8,655 bases of DNA from an uncultured Sulfurovum sp. Its GTDB lineage: Bacteria; Campylobacterota; Campylobacteria; Campylobacterales; Sulfurovaceae. Shown piece by piece: positions 1 to 5,688 of the stretch; within the stretch, counting starts at the first letter, position 1, and the number at the start of each line of letters is the position of its first letter. The notes beneath the pieces were generated by a model, which did no database searches, was not told the DNA's origin, and saw nothing but the letters and a program-made list of their open reading frames with translations. A program made the translations under genes and the position numbers. Location of the stretch: the NCBI GenBank assembly GCA_947311605.1, contig CAMZLC010000120.1, positions 1 to 8,655 on the forward strand, given 5' to 3'.

Positions 1-1
1 G

Positions 2-586
2 CCGGTGTTTAGCATGGGTGCCTATGATGCAGCGACAGGAAAGTATACGACTGTCAGCAGCGAGGACTACAAGGGTAAATGGCATGCGATCTGCTTCTAC
101 CCTGGTGATTTTACATTCGTTTGACCTACCGAGCTGGCTGCCGTGAATGCAGCAAGACAAAAATTCGAAGCGCTTGGTGTCGAGCTGTTGGTGGTATCAT
201 GTGATACCAAATTTTCTCACAAGAGATTTGTAGAGACGGAACCCCTGATGAAGGATTTCCAACTCAAAATGGGTGCGGACAATACCCACAAAGTAGCCAA
301 AGCATTTGGTGTCTACCACAAAGGTGACGGTATCGCCATCAGAGGAAGATTCCTGATCAATCCTGAAGGCGTGGTCGTAGCCCAAGAGGTGCTTACCCCG
401 CCTGTAGGCAGAAACCTCAATGAGTTCCTCAGACAGATAGAAGCCTATCTGCATGTCGAAAAGACAGGCGAAGTCACCCCGGCCAACTGGAGACCGGGCA
501 AAAAAAGCCTGCCGGTCAACACCGATCTGGAGAAGATGACAGGTCGCGTAGGCGACTATATCACGATCGAGGAGATCCTCTCCTAA
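2..586 (+). CDS. prxU: Selenocysteine-containing AhpC/PrxU-type peroxiredoxin (5' end outside window; UGA read as Sec)
   Basis: Peroxiredoxins reduce hydrogen and organic peroxides in the cytoplasm through a peroxidatic Cys in a FVCPTEL motif. Here the frame open from base 2 reads FYPGDFTFV, then TGA at 122-124, then PTELAAVNAARQKFEALGVE, so UGA sits exactly at the catalytic position. Typical family features continue downstream: VVSCDTKFSHKRF, the active-site Arg region RGRFLINPEG, and a C-terminal PANW.PG block. There are 194 visible residues, and comparison with AhpC suggests roughly ten residues are missing at the N terminus; ATG 14 lies inside the conserved fold and is not the likely start. 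Sec is residue 41 of the visible part. The usual resolving-Cys motif GEVCPA reads GEVTPA; the only cysteines are visible residues 31 and 67. A gene caller ignoring Sec would start at GTG 143 and lose the active site. The alternative is a pseudogene or a sequencing error, which the SECIS-like hairpin and the intact frame make unlikely. Confidence 0.9.
122..156 (+). promoter_or_regulatory. UGA selenocysteine codon and bacterial SECIS-like hairpin
   Basis: TGA lies at 122-124. Nine bases later a stem forms: GCTGC (137-141) pairs perfectly with GCAGC (149-153), and after one G-A mismatch CT (134-135) pairs with AG (155-156). The apical loop is CGTGAAT (142-148), with G at its second position. Bacterial SECIS elements lie inside the reading frame just 3' of the UGA and usually have a G in the first two loop bases, about 16-37 nt from the UGA; here the loop starts 17 nt after it. 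SelB with Sec-tRNA would bind this element. The fold was made by eye and no energy was computed. Confidence 0.75.
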
Positions 587-602
587 ACAGACATCCTCCC
601 AA

Positions 603-623
603 GGGCAGACCTCCGGTCTGTCC
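603..623 (+). terminator. Strong hairpin after prxU, possible terminator without T-tract
   Basis: GGGCAGACC (603-611) pairs with GGTCTGTCC (615-623) through nine base pairs, one of them G-U, around a TCC loop, 17 nt after the prxU stop. No T-run follows, so it may be a weak or Rho-assisted terminator or an mRNA 3'-stabilising stem. Confidence 0.5.
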
Positions 624-643
624 GGATATCACCCCTCCCATTA

Positions 644-715
644 CCATTAGCACTTTGGGGGCAGTGACTTTAGTCGCTGACATACGACCAAAGTTGTATC
701 CCCCTAACCTAATGG
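644..715 (+). repeat. REP-like palindromic repeat, copy 1
   Basis: Bases 663-688 (26 nt) are identical, in inverted orientation, to 1646-1671. Similarity extends over AGCACTTT (649-656) upstream and AAGT.G.AT.CCC downstream. The core folds as ACTTTAGTCG (667-676) against CGACCAAAGT (685-694) with one mismatch and an 8-nt loop. This copy has extra nested arms: CCATTAG (644-650) with CTAATGG (709-715), and GGGGG (657-661) with CCCCC (700-704). It lies just upstream of the pqiA-like gene. The small size, palindromic structure and lack of coding content suggest a REP/MITE-like element; no transposase is visible. Confidence 0.7.
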
Positions 716-759
716 CAAAGCCCTCTCGTCCGCAATTTCAATCCAAACAAAAAATTGGC

Positions 760-765
760 TATAAT
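760..765 (+). promoter_or_regulatory. -10 promoter element of the PqiA-domain gene
   Basis: TATAAT matches the sigma70 -10 consensus perfectly and is preceded by TTGGC. A-rich runs (748-754) lie just upstream, and no clear -35 is visible. The ATG at 772 begins only six bases after the hexamer, so transcription would start at or next to the start codon. Confidence 0.6.
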
Positions 766-771
766 CACCCC

Positions 772-1596
772 ATGAAAAAAATCCTAGCTATATTTATCGC
801 AACCCTCACACTAATCACCATGGCCTATATGGGCAAACAGGGCTACCTCTCTGCCAAGCAGTATGAGCAGCGCACCGCACTCCTAAGCCAGCAGATGGAT
901 GCCGGCACTCTGGCAGAGTTGCAGCTCAAGGAGTGGGCCAGCCTACTGACGCTGGGCCTGGTCAAAAACGACCTCAAGGAGAAGATGCAGAGACTCGAAA
1001 CCGAGCGCCAGACTTATAACGCAGACGCCAGAACCTATGCACTCTATTTTGCCATCGGTGCGCTGGTCATCCTGCTGCTCTATTTTCTCCTCTCTTTGCG
1101 GGGGTTTACCATCGCTGTTTCACTGGCAGCACTGTTGGCGCTCATCAACGGACTAATCACCCCCATCCTCATGATGGTCATCCACAAGCAGGTGGAGCAC
1201 CTGGGAGATGTGGTGCTCTCTTTTGAATCCAAGGCCATTCTGGGCTCCATCGCCAAACTCTACGCCAACGGCTCACTGGTTGTGGCAGGCGTGATCCTGC
1301 TCTTTTCCGTGGTCGTCCCCGTACTCAAGACACTCTCTGTGTTGTTTGTCGCTGCCTTTGAGCAGAGCCCTTTTGCGGCCAAAGTCGTACGCTTTTTCAA
1401 ACATTTGGGGAAATGGTCCATGCTAGATGTCTTTGTCGTCGCCATCCTGCTGGTCTACCTCACTGGAGGCAGCTCTGAGACCAGCCGCTCCGAGGTGGAG
1501 ATCGGGCTCTACTTTTTCTTGATCTATGTGCTCCTCTCTATGATCGCCAGCCTCAGCGCGGACAAGATGCTACATCAGAAGGGTACACAAGCATAG
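772..1596 (+). CDS. PqiA-domain (paraquat-inducible protein A family) integral membrane protein
   Basis: The protein has 274 residues. It has an N-terminal membrane anchor (about 3-20), a charged, probably coiled-coil region (about 25-90) and four further hydrophobic segments (about 88-108, 112-137, 166-195 and 218-232), then a last one near 243-262. The block GKWSMLDVFVVAIL (213-226) and the preceding VPVLKTLSVLF are hallmarks of the PqiA domain (PF04403). PqiA/YebS-type proteins are inner-membrane parts of MCE-linked lipid transport between the membranes; here there is one PqiA domain instead of the usual two, and no MCE gene (pqiB) adjacent. ATG 772 is chosen because it starts a natural membrane anchor (MKKILAIFIAT); the in-frame TTG at 655 lies in the repeat and precedes the promoter. 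No Shine-Dalgarno is seen. Its true partner and substrate are unknown. Confidence 0.72.
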   Translation: MKKILAIFIATLTLITMAYMGKQGYLSAKQYEQRTALLSQQMDAGTLAELQLKEWASLLTLGLVKNDLKEKMQRLETERQTYNADARTYALYFAIGALVILLLYFLLSLRGFTIAVSLAALLALINGLITPILMMVIHKQVEHLGDVVLSFESKAILGSIAKLYANGSLVVAGVILLFSVVVPVLKTLSVLFVAAFEQSPFAAKVVRFFKHLGKWSMLDVFVVAILLVYLTGGSSETSRSEVEIGLYFFLIYVLLSMIASLSADKMLHQKGTQA

Positions 1597-1630
1597 TCAA
1601 GGGCATCAGGGTAAGACAATAATACAACAA

Positions 1631-1688
1631 GGGAATGCGACTTCAGTCGTATGTCAGCGACTAAAGTCACTACTCCAAAAGTGCTTAG
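1631..1688 (-). repeat. REP-like palindromic repeat, copy 2 (inverted relative to copy 1)
   Basis: Bases 1646-1671 are the exact reverse complement of 663-688, with weaker similarity out to CCAAAAGTGCTTAG (1675-1688) and GGGAATGCGAC (1631-1641). GCGACTTCAGTCG (1637-1649) pairs with CGACTAAAGTCAC (1658-1670) over 13 bp around an 8-nt loop; in RNA of the minus strand the two apparent mismatches become G-U pairs, so the stem is complete. Minus-strand reading gives GTAG just before the stem, the tetranucleotide typical of RAYT-associated REPs. It lies between the convergent ends of the PqiA-domain gene and the DMT transporter and may help terminate either. Confidence 0.7.
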
Positions 1689-1735
1689 CTTACTAGCATT
1701 GGACACAGCCAACGGAGCATAAGTCCGGCAGACTC

Positions 1736-2605
1736 CTAGGCATTTTTCAGCGTCATCAGCTCTGCAAACACCACGCCCACTACGATCAGCAACCCCCCAC
1801 ATACCTGCATCAGACTGAGTGCTTCGCCTGCATAGAGATACCCAAACACTGCCGCACTCAGCGGTTCAATAGTAAAAATTAATGCAGCTTTTGTAGGAGT
1901 AGTAAAACGCTGCATACTGCTCTGAACCCAAAAAGCAAACACCGTAGCAAAGACAACCGTAATGACCAGCGCTACAAGAAATTCACCATTGTGCCAATCA
2001 GCCTTGAGTGTGCCATCATGCAAAATGCCCATAGCAGCTGACAGCAGAGTGACCGTAGCAAACTGTATGGTGACCAACAGTATCACTGAGTATCGCTTGA
2101 CAAAGCGATCAGTAAACAGAAGATGAAGCGAAAAGAGCAGTGCGCAAATCAATGAATAGATCTCCCCAAGTCCCATGCCCAGTGGCTTGCCTCCAGTCAA
2201 AAACCACAATCCAATCATGGATAAGCCAACACCTGCTATGACATTTTTTGATATTGTTTTGCGAAAAAACAACCACGCTAAAAGTGGTGTCATGACCACA
2301 AAAAGACCGGTGATAAATGCAACCGCCGATGAAGTAGCAAGGGTGAGACCAAATGTCTGAAAAGCATAAGCGCCAAAATTGAGTACTCCCAGCAGCATGC
2401 CAGCCCATAGTGTAGCCATATTTAACCTACGCCAATAGGCATACGATGCTATAGCCAGCAGGACAAAAGCACTGCCAAATCTCCAAAACAGAAAAGCATA
2501 AACAGGCATCTGCTCTACAGCATCCTTGACAAGTGCAAAAGTAAGCCCCCAACTCAGTGCCACAAAGACCAAAAGAAGATCAGCCTGATATGATTTGATG
2601 TTCAC
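1736..2605 (-). CDS. EamA/DMT-family inner-membrane transporter
   Basis: This 289-residue protein is almost entirely hydrophobic, with about ten membrane helices in two tandem EamA-type halves (roughly residues 8-140 and 150-285). Typical family sequence is present: ALSWGLTFALVKDAVEQMP near the N terminus, FRKTISKNVIAGVGLSMIGLWFL closing the first half (around residue 128), and FTIEPLSAAVFGYLYAGEALS in the second half. Members export or import small metabolites such as amino acids; the substrate cannot be read from the sequence. It starts with GTG at 2605, whose G is the last base of the upstream gene's TAG stop (TAGTG), so translation is probably coupled. It is the last gene of the moaC operon. 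Nothing suggests a functional link to molybdopterin beyond co-transcription. Confidence 0.85.
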   Translation of the reverse strand: MNIKSYQADLLLVFVALSWGLTFALVKDAVEQMPVYAFLFWRFGSAFVLLAIASYAYWRRLNMATLWAGMLLGVLNFGAYAFQTFGLTLATSSAVAFITGLFVVMTPLLAWLFFRKTISKNVIAGVGLSMIGLWFLTGGKPLGMGLGEIYSLICALLFSLHLLFTDRFVKRYSVILLVTIQFATVTLLSAAMGILHDGTLKADWHNGEFLVALVITVVFATVFAFWVQSSMQRFTTPTKAALIFTIEPLSAAVFGYLYAGEALSLMQVCGGLLIVVGVVFAELMTLKNA

Positions 2606-2877
2606 TACATTACCATTTTTACAGCTTCATGGTCTGCAAATGCTTTGAAAAGTGTATCTCTCTCCTCTTGGCTGCCAACTGTGCAACTTGCATTACAGGT
2701 ATGAAATTTGCCTGTTTTGGAAGCATTACCCGGCGCAAAGAGATGCTCTTTGTCTCCCATGACCTCAGCGATGCATGCTTTGAGTGCCGCCTTGTCACGA
2801 CCTATGATCTTGTAGCCCCACCGACAGGGGTAGCTTATCTCCGGTTTCGTCTGGCATTTATCGTCTAAAATCTCCAC
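2605..2877 (-). CDS. DUF493 (YbeD/HP0495-like) small protein
   Basis: The 90-residue protein matches the DUF493 pattern: YPCRWGYKIIGRDK near the N terminus, a middle GNASKTGKFHTCNASCTVGS block and a final QEERDTLFKAFADHEAVKMVM. The family has a small ferredoxin-like alpha/beta fold resembling ACT regulatory domains; E. coli YbeD and Helicobacter pylori HP0495 belong to it, and their biochemical role is not settled. The start is GTG 2877, preceded by GGAGG seven bases upstream inside the moaC coding region; the genes overlap by 20 nt. Five cysteines, two of them in CNASC (about residues 61-65), are more than usual for the family and might bind metal or respond to redox; that is inference. Confidence 0.8.
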   Translation of the reverse strand: MEILDDKCQTKPEISYPCRWGYKIIGRDKAALKACIAEVMGDKEHLFAPGNASKTGKFHTCNASCTVGSQEERDTLFKAFADHEAVKMVM

Positions 2878-3328
2878 TCTTCCCTCCTGATTTGGATTCT
2901 AATTGCACATTGCGGATCACCATGCCTTTGTCGATGGCCTTGAGCATATCATAGATAGTCAGCAATCCGACGCTGACGCCCGTAAGCGCCTCCATCTCTA
3001 CCCCAGTCTTGCCGCGGAGCTTGGCAGTCACCGTCAGTTTGAAGCCAGGGAGCTCCGGGAGCTCTTCGATATCTGTTTTGACAGATGTCAGCATCAAAGG
3101 ATGGCACATGGGGATCAGTGTGCTGGTCTGTTTGGCGCCCTGAATCGCCGCGATCACGGCCGTTTGCAAGACGGGACCTTTTTTGGCCGTATTGGCCACG
3201 ACCGCCTCATAGGCCTCCGGTGTCACCTCTATCATGCCGCTCGCCACAGCAATGCGCGTGGCATCGTCCTTCTCGGAGACATCCACCATCTTTGGCTTGT
3301 TCTGCTCGTCCAAATGTGTCAACTTCAT
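2858..3328 (-). CDS. moaC: MoaC, cyclic pyranopterin monophosphate synthase
   Basis: MoaC converts 3',8-cyclo-GTP, made by MoaA, into cyclic pyranopterin monophosphate, the second step of molybdenum-cofactor synthesis in the cytoplasm. The 156 residues match the family in length. Seen motifs are LTHLD....MVDVSEK at the N terminus, KKGPVLQTA then IPMCHPL (49-78), GVEMEALTGVSVGLLTIYDM (109-128), and KSGGKSGDF near the C terminus. Lys50 and Lys134 are the probable equivalents of the catalytic lysines Lys51 and Lys131 of E. coli. ATG 3328 follows GAGGAG at good spacing. It is the first gene of a three-gene minus operon. No other moa/moe genes are in the window, so the rest of the pathway must lie elsewhere; the cofactor would serve enzymes such as nitrate reductase or formate dehydrogenase. 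Confidence 0.95.
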   Translation of the reverse strand: MKLTHLDEQNKPKMVDVSEKDDATRIAVASGMIEVTPEAYEAVVANTAKKGPVLQTAVIAAIQGAKQTSTLIPMCHPLMLTSVKTDIEELPELPGFKLTVTAKLRGKTGVEMEALTGVSVGLLTIYDMLKAIDKGMVIRNVQLESKSGGKSGDFRR

Positions 3329-3351
3329 CTCTACTCCTCAAAATTTCCCGT

Positions 3352-3357
3352 ATTTTA
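3352..3357 (-). promoter_or_regulatory. -10 element for the moaC operon
   Basis: Read on the minus strand, TATGCTAAAAT contains TAAAAT, a good -10 hexamer about 24 nt upstream of the moaC ATG. The Shine-Dalgarno GAGGAG would lie in a short leader of about 17 nt. Confidence 0.45.
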
Positions 3358-3389
3358 GCATAAAAACAGACGACAATTCCGGAACCCTG

Positions 3390-3468
3390 GTAACAGAATG
3401 ACGAAAAAAAGTATAAAAATGACGAAAATATACTAAAATTTAATACTTTCTTCATCATTTTCTGTTAC
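3390..3468. repeat. Inverted and direct repeats in the moaC / regulator intergenic region
   Basis: GTAACAGA (3390-3397) is repeated inverted as TCTGTTAC (3461-3468). AATGACGAAAA occurs at 3397-3407 and again at 3418-3428, 21 nt apart, so both copies face the same side of the helix. AGTATA (3410-3415) mirrors TATACT (3429-3434). The right arm overlaps the putative -10 of the downstream regulator. The arrangement suggests an operator that may serve both divergent transcripts; which protein binds is unknown, and the adjacent resolvase-like HTH protein is the obvious candidate. Confidence 0.5.
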
Positions 3469-3471
3469 AAT
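3463..3471 (+). promoter_or_regulatory. Extended -10 promoter of the regulator-ccoG operon
   Basis: TGTTACAAT fits an extended -10 (TG, one base, then TACAAT at 3466-3471). Transcription would start near 3478 and give a leader of about 45 nt before GTG 3523. No -35 is obvious. The element overlaps the right arm of the 8-bp inverted repeat. Confidence 0.45.
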
Positions 3472-3522
3472 TCTGTCACATGTTCGTGGAAGCGGGTTGT
3501 AAATTCAAAAAAAGGAAGGGTC

Positions 3523-4197
3523 GTGACCTACGCATACCTAAGACAACTTTCTGACAACCATAGCCTCTCCAAGCAGCAGCAGAAGATTCTCTCTTATGCG
3601 CTGGCACACAAGCTGACGATCGAGAAGGAGGTGATGGAGTATTCCGGCGCAAACCATACGATCAAAGAGCGTCAAAAGTTTGAGACCTTTATCCATGATC
3701 TTGCGGAGGGGGACCGTATCGTCACACAGAGCCTGTCGGTGCTGAGCAGCTGCATGGATGAGATCGTCAAGATCATCAACTGTATGCTGAGCCACAAAGT
3801 GGATCTGCATATCACTGAGGCAAATACGCTGATCAATAGAGAGACCGCCGTCTCCGAGATATTTCCTCTGCTCAACAAGCTCAACGAAGCGCAGAAGGAG
3901 AAGCGCAATCAGATAGGTCGCCCCAAAGGCAGCCGCTCTTCCTCCAAGTTTGACCCATTTCAGGCCCAGATCATAGCACGGCTCAGAGACAATATGAGTG
4001 TCAGTGCTATTGCTAGAGCACTGGGGGTTAGCAGGAGTTCGCTCAAAGACTATATCGAGTCCAGAGAACTCCGGAGGCTGGTAGAGCACTCTTGGGAAGA
4101 GATCACGCAAAACGGCAAAGAGACAAAAGAGGCACAGAGCCATACCCTGCTCATCTGCCCTTTCGAAAAAAACAGACACAAGGAGATCAGATCATGA
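3523..4197 (+). CDS. Catalytically degenerate serine-recombinase (resolvase)-like HTH protein, probable regulator of ccoG
   Basis: The 224-residue protein has the layout of a small resolvase: an N-terminal resolvase-like domain (about 1-120), a GRPKGSRSS linker (132-140) resembling the minor-groove arm of Hin-type recombinases, and a helix-turn-helix (about 157-178, SVSAIARALGVSRSSLKDYI). Against gamma-delta resolvase (GYARVSTSQQSL), YLRQLSDNHSL aligns without gaps and puts Leu9 where the nucleophilic Ser10 should be. The catalytic LDRLGR block reads LSVLSS (71-76), losing the Asp and both Arg. Recombination is therefore unlikely and DNA-binding regulation more plausible. The start is GTG 3523 after AGGAAGGG. 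Its TGA stop overlaps the ccoG ATG (ATGA), so it is translationally coupled to ccoG. It could instead be a decayed mobile-element relic, but the clean frame and coupling argue for a working gene. Confidence 0.75.
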   Translation: MTYAYLRQLSDNHSLSKQQQKILSYALAHKLTIEKEVMEYSGANHTIKERQKFETFIHDLAEGDRIVTQSLSVLSSCMDEIVKIINCMLSHKVDLHITEANTLINRETAVSEIFPLLNKLNEAQKEKRNQIGRPKGSRSSSKFDPFQAQIIARLRDNMSVSAIARALGVSRSSLKDYIESRELRRLVEHSWEEITQNGKETKEAQSHTLLICPFEKNRHKEIRS

Positions 4198-5636
4198 CAG
4201 ACACAGTAACAGAGACCACTGAAAAAAAAATAGGCAAAAAAGAGTACCTCAAGAGCTGGGTACCCTATAGCATCAAAAGGTATTGGGCCTATGGACTCTT
4301 CACCCTCATCGCCCTAGGAATGCCCTGGATCAAAATAGGTGGCAACCATCTCTTCTTGCTCAGCTTTGACCACAAAAAGTTCCATCTTGCTGGCATAGCC
4401 TTTGATATGCAGGAGCTCCTCCCGCTTGTCTTTCTGCTCTTGATGCTCTTCGTGGGTATCTTCGCCATGACTGCCATCGGCGGCAGGGTCTGGTGCGGCT
4501 GGGCCTGTCCCCAAACGATCTTCCGCGTGGTTTACCGCGATTTGATCGAGACCAAGCTTTTGCATCTGCGTAAACGCATCAAAAACAAACAGCAAGAGCC
4601 CGATATGAGCAAGCCCGCCAATCAGGTCAAAAAAGTGATCGCCATCCTGCTCTGGTCTCTGCTCGCCATTATCGCAGCGGCTGATTTCCTCTGGTTCTTT
4701 GTGCCGCCTGAAGAGTTCTTCCAGTATATTCAGTATCCTGCCGATCATAGTATCATGGTGGGTGTGCTGATCGGCGTAGCACTTTTCTTGGTCGCAGATG
4801 TTGTCTTCATCAAAGAAAACTTCTGTGTCTATATCTGCCCCTACAGCCGCGTACAGTCCGTCCTCTACGATGATGACACCATCATGGCGGTCTATAACCC
4901 CAACCGGGGCGGTGAGATCTACCAGGGCGAGGGCAACGACAGACACAAGGCCTACGCCAAGAAAAAAGAGCTTCTCGTAGACAACCCTGCCGCTGAGTGC
5001 GTCACCTGTGAGAGCTGCGTGACGGTCTGTCCTACCCATATCGATATCCGCAAAGGACTACAGCTGGAGTGTATCAACTGTCTGGAGTGCATCGATGCCT
5101 GTACGGTGGTAATGGGCTCTCAGGGCAAACCAAGTCTGATCGAATGGAACAGTGAACATGAGGTGCTTGACGGTGGACACACAAGCTTCAAGCGCCCCAA
5201 GGTCTTGGCATACCTCAGCGTGATTGCCGTGATCATCGTAGGTCTCTTTATCGCAGGCAGCACCAAAGAGCACATGCTCCTCAATATCAACAAGTCAACC
5301 AGGCTCTACAAGATCATGGAGGACAAAAGCGTAGAGAATATCTATACCTTCCTGTTTCAAAATACTGACAATAAAAAGCATCAGTATTACTTTGAGATAG
5401 AAGGGCTCGACGGCGTAACGATCGTCAAGCCGACAAAACCCTTCTCCATCTCTGCAGGATTCAAGAAAAAGAAAGTAGTCATTCTCGCGACAGACAAAGT
5501 ACTGGTCAAGAACAGCAAACAGGATACGCCACTGCCTATCACGATCAAAGCCTATGCGGTTGATGATCCTGAGAATATCGTGGTATTCAGGAAGAGTGTC
5601 TTTGTCTATCCGAGACTGGACCTGGTAAAGAAATAG
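4194..5636 (+). CDS. ccoG: CcoG (RdxA/FixG-like) cbb3 oxidase assembly protein, membrane polyferredoxin
   Basis: CcoG is an inner-membrane iron-sulfur protein that helps assemble cbb3-type cytochrome oxidase, and has been shown to reduce copper(II) for insertion into its CuB site. The 480-residue protein has membrane helices near 32-47, 76-96, 146-168, 187-206 and 337-354. Its motifs are WCGWACPQT (100-108; Cys101, Cys105), FCVYICPYSR (210-219; Cys211, Cys215) and two ferredoxin-type clusters, CVTCESCVTVCP (269-280) and CINCLECIDAC (293-303). A C-terminal beta-rich domain (about 365-475) matches the periplasmic Ig-like FixG domain. CPTHIDIR has His where family members usually show Gly. ATG 4194 follows AAGGAG at good spacing; an in-frame upstream extension lies inside the preceding gene and is ignored. 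The cbb3 subunit genes ccoNOQP are not in the window. Confidence 0.95.
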   Translation: MTDTVTETTEKKIGKKEYLKSWVPYSIKRYWAYGLFTLIALGMPWIKIGGNHLFLLSFDHKKFHLAGIAFDMQELLPLVFLLLMLFVGIFAMTAIGGRVWCGWACPQTIFRVVYRDLIETKLLHLRKRIKNKQQEPDMSKPANQVKKVIAILLWSLLAIIAAADFLWFFVPPEEFFQYIQYPADHSIMVGVLIGVALFLVADVVFIKENFCVYICPYSRVQSVLYDDDTIMAVYNPNRGGEIYQGEGNDRHKAYAKKKELLVDNPAAECVTCESCVTVCPTHIDIRKGLQLECINCLECIDACTVVMGSQGKPSLIEWNSEHEVLDGGHTSFKRPKVLAYLSVIAVIIVGLFIAGSTKEHMLLNINKSTRLYKIMEDKSVENIYTFLFQNTDNKKHQYYFEIEGLDGVTIVKPTKPFSISAGFKKKKVVILATDKVLVKNSKQDTPLPITIKAYAVDDPENIVVFRKSVFVYPRLDLVKK

Positions 5637-5642
5637 AGGAGT

Positions 5643-5688
5643 GCCCTGGTTTCAGGGCTAAAATCGTAAAACTATTTACGATTTCTTT
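5643..5688. terminator. Double-hairpin bidirectional terminator between ccoG and the convergent gene
   Basis: Two stems lie in tandem. GCCCTG (5643-5648) pairs with CAGGGC (5653-5658) around GTTT. AAATCGTAAA (5661-5670) pairs perfectly with TTTACGATTT (5675-5684) around ACTA and is followed by CTTT. The second stem is followed by TTTT-type sequence on the minus strand as well. It contains the stop codon of the 130-aa minus-strand gene (5676-5678), so it can end transcripts arriving from both sides. Confidence 0.75.

Noticed and set aside
122..124. TGA as an ordinary stop or inactivating mutation in the peroxiredoxin gene
   Set aside because: Conserved sequence continues in the same frame beyond it, it falls exactly on the catalytic Cys position, and a SECIS-like hairpin follows at the right distance.
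655..771. N-terminal extension of the PqiA-domain protein from TTG 655
   Set aside because: It reads through the palindromic repeat and upstream of the TATAAT box; ATG 772 begins a normal membrane anchor.
2903..3363. Plus-strand open frames opposite moaC
   Set aside because: They mirror a clearly conserved MoaC reading frame and show no domain of their own.
3390..3440. Short spaced repeats considered as a CRISPR array
   Set aside because: There are only two 11-nt copies with a 10-nt gap, far too short for CRISPR repeats and spacers.
3538..4179. Long minus-strand open frame opposite the resolvase-like gene
   Set aside because: The plus frame has a recognisable resolvase/HTH structure, a Shine-Dalgarno and coupling to ccoG; the minus frame shows no domain.
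4092..4193. N-terminal extension of CcoG
   Set aside because: It lies wholly within the upstream gene in another frame; ATG 4194 has a good Shine-Dalgarno and the ATGA overlap.
4314..5039. Long minus-strand open frame opposite ccoG
   Set aside because: It is antisense of the conserved CcoG coding sequence; its Asp/Glu/His-rich composition is typical of a shadow frame.
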